A DNA stretch of 64,000 nucleotides from Gloeopeniophorella convolvens (GCA_022496205.1 WTXD01000039.1:62001-126000); one strand, 5' to 3'. Counted from the stretch's first letter, positions 12,060 through 23,599 are shown. Notes: generated by a model from the letters alone, not told the origin. Program-made: numbers and translations.

Positions 12060-14025
12060 ATCGATACAAGCTATGGACACTTGGCTGTCGGAAACGCTTG
12101 TGCTCTTGCAGGCTTTATAGGCAGGACAGTCGATAGGTCAGAAGGCTACAAGATCTGCGACACAGCTGCAAGACTAGTCACAAGTGGGCCATATGAGGCA
12201 CAGAAGCTGTATGCAGCGGTCACACTCCGAGACATCGCCGAAACGAGGATAATGTGAGCATCATGTACTGGCTAATGTCGCTTCTCGTCCTTGTGGTGGT
12301 TTAGAAGGAAGAGCAGAACACATTAAGACGGGCTTGGCGTAGCAGAGCAGCCTCATGACTCCGATAAGGCCCTTCCTCGCAGGGAAAGAGCATGTCCTGG
12401 ATCAACCGGAGTAGGCTAGCAATACGAAAATAGACCAGTAACATGAAAATCGTCAAGGATGGCTGTTGGCACTTGTGTCAGGGGATGGATCTGGTGACGA
12501 GAGACTAAAGCGCCATCGAGGCCACGTCGCGCCAGCAGAAGAGGATGGGAAAGGATCCCCAGATGTGTATGCGCAGTGCTGGCCCATCTCTGTGGTGTGC
12601 CTTTCAGCTGATCCATGATGCGCAGAAAAGGCGGGATCCAATGGAGAAGAAGACGAAGCAGGTCAAACCGTGGGCGGGATGAGCGCTGATGCGCGTGGCC
12701 GGAGCGAAGGGCAGCCTGGGTATCCGCCAGGGCCTTTGACCACACCTTTCCCACGCCTTTTTGTTCCCGCCTCCCAGGCTACACGCTGCCACACGCAGAC
12801 GCGCACAGCACACGAATCTCCTCGGGCTACTTCAAATTCCTGGTTTCGACGCACCTGTCTCATGTCAGACAACCCTGCGACCCTGCAGTACCCCAGCGTC
12901 AAGGCAGGCAGTGGCGCTGTTGTGTGGCGAGGCTTTCTTCCCTCTTTGCCGCTCGCGATTTGTCCTGGGCCTCTTCCTCAGTGCGGGCCTGTGCAACGAA
13001 TTGCCATTTCTCGGTGTCGCCGACGGAGATGTCGGGTATGTCGTGGGGGTTTCGGAGGAGTCAGCTCGTTGGGCGTCCCCAAGGTTCCCATACGATTCGG
13101 GTGCGTATATACGCAAGTTCTAGAAACGACCATTTTTTTATTTGTCTTCCTACATACGCAGATGTTTTCCGGTCCGTGTTCAACGCCTGCTGGCAGTATC
13201 GAGGGGCTGTCTACCGTCTAGCGCCTTAGCCGGACACCCGAACCCTTGACATCCAGACTCGTAAAAGAACGATGGCCCTCACACCCGGAAGCTATAATGC
13301 TAGTCTCCTTTTCTGAATTGCCGTAAACTCTGCGAGATTTCTGCCCTCAATCACACACATGGGATTTGAACACACAACGTCGGACGACTGTAATGTAAAT
13401 CGGAATTTCCTTGCCCAGCATTCCTTCGTAATGCTTACCAAGTCAGATAAACGCTGGTCATTACGGCTGCCATCAGGGGCCGTCACCATCGAAGGCAGGC
13501 GAGCTCAGAGAGCCCACATTGTCTTCCTGTTTCCAAGTGATGCTTTTAAAGCTTCCTGAACCCCTTCGGCTGTACCTCGTCTCTCGCGGACATCATGGTA
13601 CAACCTAGCCGACGCACTTCTACTGTCGGCGAAACCTAAACTGGTTGTTTCGATCCCGCACGGAGACTTTTACGCCCCTAGTGTTTGCGTATCTGCGCGT
13701 GTCAGGCTGGGTCGCTCTGACTGCTCCGCGATGTGTCGGAATACGTCACTTCTCTGAGGCACCTGGGACTTTCTGGACTTCTCCTCATCCTCTCTCCTTT
13801 TTTCTCATCCCATTCCTCTCATTGCATATTTTGTATGGAATTTCAGCGTCCTGACCCGCCATCTCGACCTCGCGACCCTGCGCACTCGGAGCGCTGATCA
13901 TCGGAGTCGACTGAATGGGTTAGCTGTCTGAATACGTTATAACGGTCAATGTTCCCTCGAACTTGCATACAAAATGGCGAGCTGTTGGCCGGTTGACCTC
14001 CCCATCTTCCTCTTCGTGATTCGCC
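12060..14025. other. Intergenic between sedolisin C and the DHA1 transporter
   Basis: No supported gene. Several open frames between 12.6 and 13.2 kb overlap one another on both strands, are low in complexity, and lack recognisable motifs. A weak tRNA B-box-like string occurs near 13358-13385 but no full tRNA can be folded. Confidence 0.4.
12113..12119 (-). promoter_or_regulatory. TATA box of sedolisin C
   Basis: The minus strand reads TATAAAG 54 bases upstream of the predicted start codon, a usual basidiomycete spacing. Confidence 0.55.
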
Positions 14026-16175
14026 ATGCCTCTCGAAAACTCACCTCTGCTTCCACAAGATGAAGCCGCTCTCAGTTACGGCTCAGCGAAAGCAACCGCG
14101 TCCGCATACGACCGATTCACTCCCTCCCAGAAACGGGGTATTGTGGCGCTCGTGTCATTGGCGGGCATGGTCCCCTGCAAGTTAAACCTTCTTTTGGGAG
14201 AGACTGGCTTTAAGCTAACTTCGGCGTCCGTCATTAGATTTCGTGGTTGGCTCATTTGTGCCATGTATACCTCAAATAGCGCACGATCTTCATTCCAATG
14301 GAACAGTGATCAAGTTAGTCTGATACTCGAGCGGCGTGTTCAACGAAGTTAACCCGCCCCGCATAGCTTTGCGATCAGCTTGTACATGGTCTCGGGCGCG
14401 GTCGGGACATTGACATGGTCAACTTACGCGGGCTTCTGTGAGTGCTCTTTTGAGTTTAAGCGTTTGCGGATCCGTCCGGATGCGAATAGTGCCCGGGCGT
14501 CGCCACGCGTAAGCCTCGTGGCAACCTTGATCTGACCGCCCAACTCTTTACAACAGATGGCCGGCGCCCCGTCTATCTGACCGTACTTCCCATTTTCGCA
14601 GCCGGCTCTCTCGGGGTTACCTTCGCGCGCTCGGTCCCGGAGCTGATGGTTTTTCGCGTAATACAAGCATTCGGTGGTGGGGGCGGCATGTCTATTGGCG
14701 CGGGAGTAATTAGCGATATCTATCGCTTAGAAGAGCGGGGTGCGGCCATGGGAGTATTCTTTGCTGTGAGCATCGCTCTTTCCGCAGCTCCTTGCCAGCC
14801 GGACTGATGTGACAAATCGCGCGGACGTGAACAGGCGAGCCTATTTGGACCGGCATTGGCACCGCTTCTGGGCGGCCTCACGGCCGAGTACGCGTCGTGG
14901 CGCATGCTGCAGCTCTTCTTGGCCATGTGCGGCGCATGCTTGTTCGCAGCGATGCTTCTTCTTCTACCAGAGACAAGCTGGCCACGTGCACGGGGTATCA
15001 ACAAACTCAGAGAAGCCGGTGAGGACGTCGACCGATGGGTATGGCTGAACCCATTCCGACATGTTACGATTTTCCGAAGCCCAAACGTACTCGCGGCCGT
15101 ACGTTCCCCAGAGAATGCTCCAGAGTAATCGCGGCTGATGGATCTTGGCTTTGTCTAGTGCCTAGCAGGGTCGTTTGCATTAGTTTCCAACTATAGTAAG
15201 TTGATACCGCCGAAAACGTGGACGCAGCGAGCTTATTTGTCGTGTGGTGATCCAGGCCTCCTCATACCTCTTTCGTACACCATCGTAAGTAGTGCAACGT
15301 GCACCGCCTTCCGTCCATGATCCAAACTCCGGCAGGGCGAGCGTTACAACATCAGGAGCGAGGTTCTCATCGGCGCTCTATTCGTTCCTTCAGGGCTCGG
15401 AAGTGCTCGTGCGTATATGCTCCGTGGCCCCGTGGCCTCCGCTGTAGCGACTCGGACTGACGGAACGTCTTCGTGCAGTGGGTGCGCCGCTCGCGGGCCG
15501 GATTTCCGACCATGTAATTGTTAAATGGCGCACGAGGCGGGGTGGGCGCTGGGTCCCCGAGGACCGGCTCCGGGCTGCACAGACAGGCGCGCTGGTCCTT
15601 GTGCCACTGTCTGTCCTGCTCTCGGGCGTGTTCACGCACTATGTCGATGGCACGACAGGCCTCGTGCTCAACATGATATGCCTGTTTTTGAACGGGCTTG
15701 GTGTGCGTACTCCTCATCTGGCTAGGTCACGCCTAGGAAGGGCTGGATCTGACACTATCGATGTGTAGAACGACACGGTGTTAACTCCTATCGCGGCTTA
15801 CAACGTCGACATCTTACACTCGCGGAGCGCGGAAGCGTTCGCAGTCACGAGGTCCGTCGCGTACGCCCACGTGCGGGACTCCCAGTGGCTGATACGTGTC
15901 TCATTGCGACAGCGCACTGAGGAGCTGCATCACTGCGCTCGCGGCGGCATCGCTTCTGCCACTCATCAACAGTCTAGGGGTGTTGGCGACAAACGCGATC
16001 GCAGCCGGGCTTGTGTGGTTAGGCTTTGGGTGAGTGCCCATACCTTGCGTCTGGATGTGTCTTGCGGCGTGTTGACCGCGCTGATATCGGCAGGCTGCTG
16101 TGGATAACCATCCATTACGGGGACCAGATGCGCGCTTGGGTAGACGTGGGGTACTCGATGGAATCAGACCACTGA
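14026..16175 (+). CDS. MFS transporter, DHA1-like (drug:H+ antiporter type)
   Basis: Predicted 12-helix major facilitator transporter, reconstructed as about 12 exons separated by short introns. Landmarks are PSQKRGIVALVSLAGMVP at the start of helix 1, FVVGSFVPCIPQIAHDL, GRRPVYLTVLPI (the loop after helix 2), VFRVIQAFGGGGGMSIGAGVISDIY, the helix 5 region GPALAPLLGGL, SWRMLQLFLAM, and in the second half APLAGRISDH, LRSCITALAAASLLPLINSLGV and LLWITIHYGDQMRAW before the stop. The first intron (14177-14237) has a GCAAGT donor and fits only as a GC-AG intron. The order SWR...LPET and GxxxGPxxGG is typical of the DHA1 family. The substrate cannot be inferred. No stop or frameshift is needed anywhere in the model. 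Confidence 0.82.
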
Positions 16176-16883
16176 TATTGGGACCATGAGGCGTCCGGAG
16201 TACGTGAGGATCTAGCGAGGGGCGCTCAAGAGCAGCCCAAAAAGGCACGCTTGCCGACACATGGGTGGGGTGTGTGGGGAGGTGAGGCAATCCAAGGAAG
16301 ATTCCTTGTGTGGGAGGGTATTCTACTCCGCCCACACGAGGCGAGGAGGGGCTGGGTAAGGAAAATCAGCGCCGTAGAAGGGGAGATGGAAGATCGAGAA
16401 CAAGCGTGCTTACCTGAATAGGTGCACACCCCGGACACCCGTAGATAGAGCAAACTAGAGATTTGGTCCGAGATTAGCGGAGCAGGAGCTGATTTTGCAC
16501 GTAATCTACCTGATCGAGGCCGATGATATAATAAATCGGGGAGATTTGGGGCACTGAAAATGATAGAGGGGCTGTGCGTGTGTGCCGGGGTCCTGGAGGA
16601 GTTTGCGGGAGCTTTAGATGGCGAGCTGGTCCCTGCCTCTGACTACGGGCGTGGTACGACGGTGCTACCACCTCCTCAGAGCCTCCAACTATATCTCTTT
16701 CTTCCTTTCAGTCATGTTGTAGTCTCTAGCAGATTTCTTTGGATTCAGTGTGAGTCACGCCCCTCACTCGTCCTATCTCCATCAGCGCCCGTGCACAACT
16801 TGGACGTCGCAGCTCACCTATGTCCTTGTCTCCTTCATCCAGCTGAACAGCCCGCTTGTTCGTCCGAAAGATTGGTGAAAACC
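16176..16883 (+). promoter_or_regulatory. Upstream region of X1 with TATA-like box and pyrimidine tract
   Basis: A TATAATAAAT string at about 16526-16535 and a polypyrimidine stretch ending in CAG at about 16713 precede the X1 start by 350 and 170 bases. This suggests a leader that may contain a 5' UTR intron. An ATG at 16560 is in frame with X1, but the sequence between it and 16884 does not resemble the rest of the protein. Confidence 0.3.
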
Positions 16884-19366
16884 ATGACGTTCGCAAACGA
16901 CGGCTTTGTCTTCTCCCCGGATTGTCTTCTTCTTCCTCCATCGGATCCATCGTCGTCAGACGTCAGCATGCAAGTGCAACCCGACCAGGCTTACCTCGCT
17001 TGGGCCAGCAATAACTGGTCCCCTTGGCGCAGCTGGAACTCCATACCCAAACCCCACGACTCATCCACGTTTCATCCTGCCTGCACCTGCGCCTCGATTC
17101 CGACCGGTCTTCCTCCTACGAGGGCCGAACTCAACCGCATCTACCCATCTCCTCCACCTACCGACTCCGACCCAAAGCACACCGTCCCACTTCCCTTGTG
17201 CGAAGACCCGTCGCTTCACGCAGGCCTAGCCGCCTACGCGGACCCTCTGTCGCTCTGTTACCCAACTTTGCCAGTACAGGACTCCGAAAGACCCCTTACG
17301 TCACACCCGAACACCCATAATCTCCCGCTCTCCCCTCCGCCCTCGCTTCCCATGGTGCCGCACGCACTTCCGGAAGCCGCAGCATGTTGTGCTCATAGTG
17401 AAAACCTTGACGCCGATGCGGAGATAGACGCGGGGGACGGCGTAACCCAATCACCACTTTCCCCTCATGACCTCTCGACGGACTTATTCACACCGCTTTC
17501 TCCGATACTCGATCTCGCTCTCGATGATCCTGAAGCACGCCCAGCTGGCACCCCGGAGGTGTCAGCACTCCTGTCGCGGTCCCTGGTCTCTTCCTACGCG
17601 CAATGTGATGCGTCAGGATTCCGGGCCGCGGAAGGCGACGGGATGGTTGTGGCGGGGACCTCGCGTGGGTTTCCGCGAGATATTGACTACGGGATGGAGC
17701 CCCAAGGGGGCCACTCTGCTTTCTCAAGGCGCCGGTTGGCGGACTGACGAGTTCGGGGCTCTCAGTGTGTAACCCATCCTGGAAGCACTGCGATGTCGCT
17801 CCACCCGGCGCTTTTTTCACCACCAAGGGGCTTTTCCTCGCCGCATGCACCCCCGATGCACTGTCTGGCATCGGTCGGGTGGCAAAGGCCTTGAACGAGA
17901 ACTCATTTGTCGCACCCCTCGACTCTGCGCTCGCGACTCATCTGTTCTCGGGAAGTGAAAACCCACGTGATCTTCCCCAGCTCACCTTACCGGCATCGGC
18001 GTCCCAGCTTTCTCGCCATTTCTCTCGTCTTCCCGCCAGCTCAGAAGATCCACTGGCTGGTGCCGAGGATGGCCCATCTCACGCGATGATTGGTCGCCAC
18101 GAAGTGGGAGCATGGTACGCGTTTGACACAAGCTTTGCCATGCCACAGTTCCACGATTCCCTGCCTCTCAATTGCAAGGCTTCAGAGCCGGGTGCCGTTT
18201 CCCCAAGTATCGTCCCAGGGCTCGCAGGAGTGTGCCACGCGGGCACATCTCCTTCATATTCGACAGAATCTGGTTCTGACGACACGGACATGGACTCCAC
18301 GAGCGAAGACATGGACTTCCCCGACCTTTCCTCTACGGACGATTTCGACCCGCCTTATTCACCTTTACGCCGTACATTATCTGAACTTTACGACGACGAC
18401 GATCTTGGCGCACCCCCGGCCCCTTTCTCCCCGTCACGACGGTCATTCGCAGAGCTCCCAGAAGACGCGACCATGGGCGAGCCGCCTCCGCCCGATCCCG
18501 AAACTCCCCTCCTAGCTGGGCTTCCGCTGCTCACACTGCCCGGTGCAGAACCCGACAACTCTCTCATTGTCGCCGATAATGTGGCACCAGAATGGTCGTC
18601 AGTACGCTCGCCGCCACGCGGGAGCGGGCTTGGGCTCTTCCTACCCATCCAAGCCGCATCCTCGAGCCAGTCCGAAGCGCCCGATGCACCTGCCATCGAG
18701 CCCAACTTGAACTTCTCACCAGAGGCTGTCGCCCGCGTCAACGCGAGCGAGTTCGAGAAGCTCAAGAGCGTGCGCCGCCGCACGTGGGTCTCCGAGCGCA
18801 AAGCGAAGGAGGATGAGATCTACCACGCCAAGCAAGCTGAGGCTCTCGCGGGCCAGCTGAGCGTTGCACCACCAGTGCCGTCCAAGCTCGCCGATTTCGA
18901 CGAGCGCGGCGGCGTGAGCGCGGGTGCGGATGCGGACAGCATGGACAGCGAGCCGGCACAGTCCGTGCAGTCGCACGAGAAGTCAATCCGTGCGCAGCTG
19001 CTCCGCACCGAGTGGTACCGCGCGGAGGCCCGCCGCGTCCGCAAGCGCGAGAAGGAGCGCGGCCGTGAGTTACAGGCGCTGCTGTGCCTCAAACTCGGCG
19101 AGGACCCCGATGCTGCGGAGCGCGCGGGTGCCACGGCCAAGCCTGGCAAGACTGCCATCGTTAGTATGCCGCAGCTCACCGCGCGCATCATCATGAAGCG
19201 ACGCGAGGCACAGCGGCCGTTCAAGCCGCGCAAGCGGGGTGCACCCTACACGCCCTCGCCACTGTCGCTGCTAGAGCCCGAGCCTGAGCTCGAGCTCGAG
19301 CCCATGCCCGGGCTCGAGCTCGAGCTCAAGCTCCCGGTTGGCGGCGACGTCGAGATGGCGGAGTGA
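16884..19366 (+). CDS. X1: long low-complexity basidiomycete protein, function unknown
   Basis: Not recognised. Two long frames (16884-17664 region and 17687-19366) adjoin in different phases. They can be joined by a short intron, best fit about 17649-17728, which gives roughly 800 residues; a frameshift is the alternative. The ATG at 16884 has a good context (AAAACCATGAC). The N-terminal half is Pro/Ser-rich and disordered with acidic clusters (DTDMDSTSEDMDFPDL, LYDDDDLGAP). A basic, probably helical stretch follows (LLRTEWYRAEARRVRKREKERG), then a conserved-looking block (SMPQLTARIIMKRREAQRPF...SPLSLL) and an acidic Glu-Leu/Glu-Pro tail. A similar MPQL block ends X2 at 45.0-46.2 kb. The composition suggests a nuclear or regulatory protein, but that is only an inference. 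Confidence 0.65.
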
Positions 19367-19663
19367 GAGGCGTGCTTTTGGTGCGTGTGGACCTCTTTAC
19401 CTCGCACTGTCGATATGGCTGACGTCGCACTCTTAGGACAGTCCTAGTTGTCGATACGAACCATATGCATTCCTGTAGCATTACGACCGTCACCATACCC
19501 CTGCACACGTAGGATATAATCACATCTTGATTTGTTCGCTGCTCTTTGTTGCATTGTGCTGCATACATATTGACTCATCCTTCTGCTACATAAGTACGCT
19601 CATCTGCGTCGTACACACATCGTACATGCAGTCCATCCGTCCACACGCTTCAGCTCGTCAAAA

Positions 19664-21140
19664 TTACGGGAGGCTCGGCTGCCGAGCAGCCTCCGTCGGC
19701 TCGCTGTGAGCCTCGTGATTTCCAGCAGCATGCTTTATTAGGGTCTCCTCATTATCCGCGGCATGTGGTTGCAGCTCTTCCTGCTTGACGCCGCGAAAGT
19801 TGAGCGCGTATTCACGGCACGCCTCCCGGCTCTCCTTCAGCGCCGGGTCCCCATGGTCGAGCGCGATGATCGTGAAGCTAGGGAAATTATATTCGAGGAG
19901 TGCCTGGAGCGTAGGCAGCAGCTCCTTGTTTGGCGAGTACGTCCCCGAGTTGTTGTCGATGACGAGTTCCCAACGCGTGTTGGTGTCAGGTGTCGAGTCT
20001 GCGAACGCGGCCCAGCCGCCGGCTGGGCGCGGATGGAACTCGCCGCTATAGCGCACGCGCTCGGCGCAGTTGGCATGCAGTGCGTGCTTCGACGCAAAGT
20101 CGACGAAGAACGCCGCGCCCGTCTCCGAGAAGCGCAGAGACTGGTCCTCGTCGACAATCACGTAGGTGTACACGGCCGGCTTGACGCGGTGCGGGGCCTG
20201 TGGCGCGCGGCCCCGGGTGCCGTGCAGGAGCGCCATGACGTCCTCCGGCCGGTCGAGGAGCCCGAAGCCGTTGCGCGTGCTGCGCGCGTACAGCATCTTG
20301 TGCGCGGTCTGGATGCCCGAGCGCACCGCAAGCGACTTTGGCCCTGCGCTGAATATGGACTGCGCAGCCTTGTAGTTCCGGTTCCAGGGCTGGAAGACGT
20401 CGCCAAAGAACGTCGGGACGCCCTTGATGTAGACCTTCCAGATCGAGTACAATCGCTCGTCGTTGACGCGCGTCAGGCGGCCGACGGTAGGCGAGTAGTG
20501 CCGGGAGTAGCGGATGGGCCCATCAAAGGTATACGGTGGGGCCTTGTCGATTGGCAGAGACGGCGGCCGCGACTCGATCTGTGTGGAGACGGGTTCGATG
20601 CGCTGGCAGAATGAGGGTGTGTAAGGTGCGCACCTTGAGCCAAAATGTGCCGCCTTTACGTCTCAGAACGGGGCCCTGAATCTCGGCCTCCTTGGCTCCA
20701 GGGAACACAGTCGTCTCGAACTTTCCGATAGTATCATCCGTCATGCTGTCGTCCTTGTCCATGACCCGGACAGAGAGTGTCGCATCTGTCGGGACGTTCT
20801 TGATATGCCACAGCTCGTTCCACACAGGCTGCAGTGTGCCGACCTTGACGGTTGATCTGCACGCCAATCTGTCAGGCCCACGACCGGTGCGAGAATTGGA
20901 GCATACGAACGTGTATTTGATCTGATCGTCGAGCTTCGCTACGAAATAAGGATCCGAGGTGCCATTGACGTCCGTCTTTGGAATCCCACTCGCCCCGATG
21001 AAGTGGATGGTTAGATCGACATACTTCGTTTCGATGCTGTTCTCGCAACGGAGCTCCTTCATCTTGGAAGAGGTGTTGTGCACGGATGTGCGTGCGCGGG
21101 AGACGGCGCTGAGAATATTGCCTAGGAGAGACATATCCAA
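19664..21140 (-). CDS. C2-domain protein with unknown C-terminal domain
   Basis: Predicted 455-residue protein in three exons (21140-20911, 20856-20634, 20578-19664) joined by 54 and 55 nt introns in matching phase. An N-terminal C2 domain (about residues 41-150) reads VDLTIHFIGASGIPKTD, NGTSDPYFVAKLDD, YTSTVKVGTLQPVWNE, VRVMDKDDSMTDD and GTFWLK. The acidic loop residues DVNGTSDPY and DKDDSMTDD look competent to bind calcium. After the C2 domain comes a roughly 300-residue region (FDGPIRYSRHYSP, LYSIWKVYIKGVPTFFGD, WNRNYKAAQSIFSAG, YVIVDEDQSLRFSETG, DFASKHALHANC, WELVIDNNSGTYSPNKELLPTL) that I recognise as recurring in fungal C2 proteins without a known function. Membrane association is likely. 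ATGs at 21140 and 21134 are both possible starts. Confidence 0.85.
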
Positions 21141-21304
21141 AGAAGAAGGACCGACAAGGAGGCCTGCAGGTCGCGTGTCCGATAATCAAGAAGTTCTGGT
21201 TCTCGGTGCTGCCGGGATCTTGGCAAGATAGGAAGTTGTCGGCTGTGGCTGAGAGCACGGCCGGACAGTGGACCCTGCTCGGCACCGCTGCGGTCAGCGG
21301 GCAT

Positions 21305-21816
21305 GGCGGTCAGCTGCATGGTGGCAGTAACCAAGAATGACATCACCAATAACACTGAAAGGAAGGGGTAGACAGAAATCCGTGCTACATAGGGTTCTGT
21401 ACCCACAGGTGCACGTTAATGGATTCCAAAAAAAAAAAAATGACATCACCAAAAATTGACAGATGGGCGTCTATATCCCCGCATTGGGCAGTCACTCTGT
21501 CACACAATCCGAAATGATATTTTTAGACTGCTTCATAATAGGATGTATTCGAGTATTCTAGACATGATACACCCCCTATGGCACGCCGTCTGACATGCTA
21601 CAGGCCGACAGCAGGCTGCAGCACAGCCCTTACGATATGCACGCGGCGGTGTGCAGTACGTCACGGTCCCGTACGTAAGGCGGCAGCCCGGGCCACGCAC
21701 CCTGCGATGGTGCTTGTGTCCATAAAGTAACTACGATTAAAATGGGAGGGCGTTACATGCGTGACAATTGCGTGTATGATGTCATTCTTGGTTACTGCCA
21801 CCTCGCAGGTGCCACC
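21305..21816. mobile_element. MITE-like element with terminal inverted repeats
   Basis: A perfect 26-base inverted repeat lies at 21320-21345 and 21777-21802. The similarity extends imperfectly outward to about 40 bases per arm (GGCGGTCAGC... against GGTGGCACCTGC...). The roughly 500 base element has no long open frame and contains a 13-base poly(A) run near 21427. A 14-base piece of the left arm (AATGACATCACCAA) recurs just after the poly(A). No clear target-site duplication could be identified, so the superfamily is unknown. It sits between two divergent genes and may affect their promoters. Confidence 0.55.
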
Positions 21817-21820
21817 TTAA

Positions 21821-21840
21821 GATAAGATCTGATAAGATCT
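21821..21840. repeat. Two tandem copies of GATAAGATCT
   Basis: A 10-base unit occurs twice directly next to the right arm of the inverted-repeat element. Each unit contains a GATA core. Confidence 0.5.
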
Positions 21841-21951
21841 GATGCTGTTAGATGATCGGCCCGGCCACGCGTGGGCCTCAAGCTTGCCTCAAGCCATTCA
21901 GCACAAATTCAGCATTCCCGTCACGTCTTCCGTCTACCCGACAAGCCACAC

Positions 21952-23518
21952 ATGGCTCAACGATACCGTCAGCCGCCCCTGCAAATTTTCATCCTCTCAG
22001 CGCGGCGATGGTCTCACCCTCAGATCCACCGTCGTTCGTATAGCCTAGGCAATGTCCATCGTAATGGGTCGATTGGCCTTCACGTCAGAGTCGGAACATC
22101 GCTCGCATCATCACTCGGTCTGATTGCTGGGGTGTTCTGTTGGTCCCAGCTACACCTCGACACGCCGCAGGACACGGCTCCGTCCCGAGACGATTCTCAG
22201 AAGCACAAACTATGCGACTACACCGAGGTTTGGACGTCAAGTAGGGATGGATTCGTCCGTACTCCACCTGCGTCCATGGAGTCTTCTGAACAGAGTACGT
22301 TTCCCGGAGATCACACAGGCGTTTCACGGTACGACACGGCGCAGCTTAATTCGGACAGGTAAGCCGTCCTGACTTCTCCCCTTTCACTACGCGATCTTTG
22401 TGCGCTTTTCTTATATGTCAGGAGCTGTTTACTGACTCTAATATGTGAACAAATAGCAACACAGATTTCGCGGCCGGCGTCCTCCCCTTACCGTCAGGCT
22501 GTTACTGGTCAATATTTTCCCTGTTCAGCGCCTCCAGCTCACCTTTTCCGGATCACCGAACGACTTCATGGATGCGGCAGAGTGTGGTCCCCGCAGTGGC
22601 CGGTGCGCTCGCAGATCTTCACAAAAGCGCTCAACCACCAGCCGGCCCAAAGATCGACGATACGCTGCGCCGAGCGCTCGGTCGACTGGATCATGACGCC
22701 CGGACGGGCGCGCCCTGGACAGGAAAAGCTGGCCCTTCCACGGCGCTACTTGCGTATTTCGACTCACAATCTCGTGTATTGCGCGTTGTCAATACAGGTG
22801 CTGGGCGAGTATTCCTGGGTCGCCGGGTGGGTGGTCGATACGAATGCGAGGAAGTTGGCGCTCCTGGATCGGTTAATCATCTCGAACTGGTACAGTTCCG
22901 CAGGGTAGACGTCGAAGAGCTCGCCAAAGGCGTGTCGCACCCAATACACATACCTGATATGTCCGGGGTGAGGGTCCAAAGCATCGAGATCCGCGACGGT
23001 GACTTTTTGGTGCTCGGCTCCTGCAGCACTTGGGAAAGTATGGAGGGAGACGACGCCGTCCAGGCGGTGAACGCCTGGATTCAAGAGCAAAAGTCTGTCT
23101 CGTATTCTCCTCAGGATAGGCGCTGGCCGCAGGACCCTATCTTCGGAAAGCTCAAATTCCGTTGGGATAAAGAAGACCTTGGATTCGGCACATCCCGTGC
23201 TATGGTCCCTGACCTGCTCCGTGATATCGACGGGTTTTTCTCGCTATTCTCGGGTCAGACGGGGATCTGGGACCCCAGAGCCAACTCTGCGAGCCATGTT
23301 CTGCAGCGTTCGTCGGGTTATGAAGGCAAGCACGGGCCGGATGGCCAGCATGTCGTTCAGTCTCGACCCTTGTCTTCGAATTCAGCGTGAGCGGTTTCAT
23401 TATTGTCGCTATCAGCGCCACTGATCTGTGGGTGTCTAGACACGGCGGTTCTGTGATGGTGGTGATGTTCTCCGACGCTCAGCCCCAGCGCCCACCTTTT
23501 CCGGAGGATGCCGCATAG
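21952..23518 (+). CDS. Mitochondrial PP2C-like protein, predicted pseudophosphatase
   Basis: Predicted 471-residue protein in three exons (21952-22358, 22457-23386, 23440-23518) with matching phases. The N-terminus is Arg-rich and acid-free (MAQRYRQPPLQIFILSARRW), as expected for mitochondrial import. A hydrophobic stretch at residues about 45-64 may anchor it in the inner membrane. PP2C landmarks follow: GVSRYDTAQLNS, WMRQSVVPAVAGALADL, PSTALLAYFDSQSRVLRVVNTG, LGRRVGGRYECEE, GDFLVLGS and, at the end, VMVVMF. The metal-binding motifs are gone. The usual EDDH region reads SNTDFAAG (about 136-143), VFDGHxG reads LFSASSS, GDSRA reads GAGRV, ASDGLW reads GSCSTW, and the terminal D(N/D)xT reads GGSV. 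The closest functional relatives are pyruvate-dehydrogenase-phosphatase-type PP2Cs. It is predicted to be non-catalytic. Confidence 0.78.
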
Positions 23519-23599
23519 AATCATTGGACGTCTTTCGAGGTGTAAAATCTACCCTATCATATATACGAGGAAGGGCTGGCCGGAAGCCACGACACTATC

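Noticed and set aside
12670..13221. 183-codon plus-strand frame
   Set aside because: Overlapped by other open frames on both strands, low-complexity and without motif; not supported as a gene.
13355..13450. tRNA- or SINE-like B-box on the minus strand (TTCAAATCCC)
   Set aside because: The T-stem does not pair, no A-box lies at the right distance, and no acceptor stem can be formed.
19763..20614. Long plus-strand open frame opposite the C2 gene
   Set aside because: It is the antisense shadow of the well-supported C2 protein exon; its Arg/Val-rich sequence has no motif.
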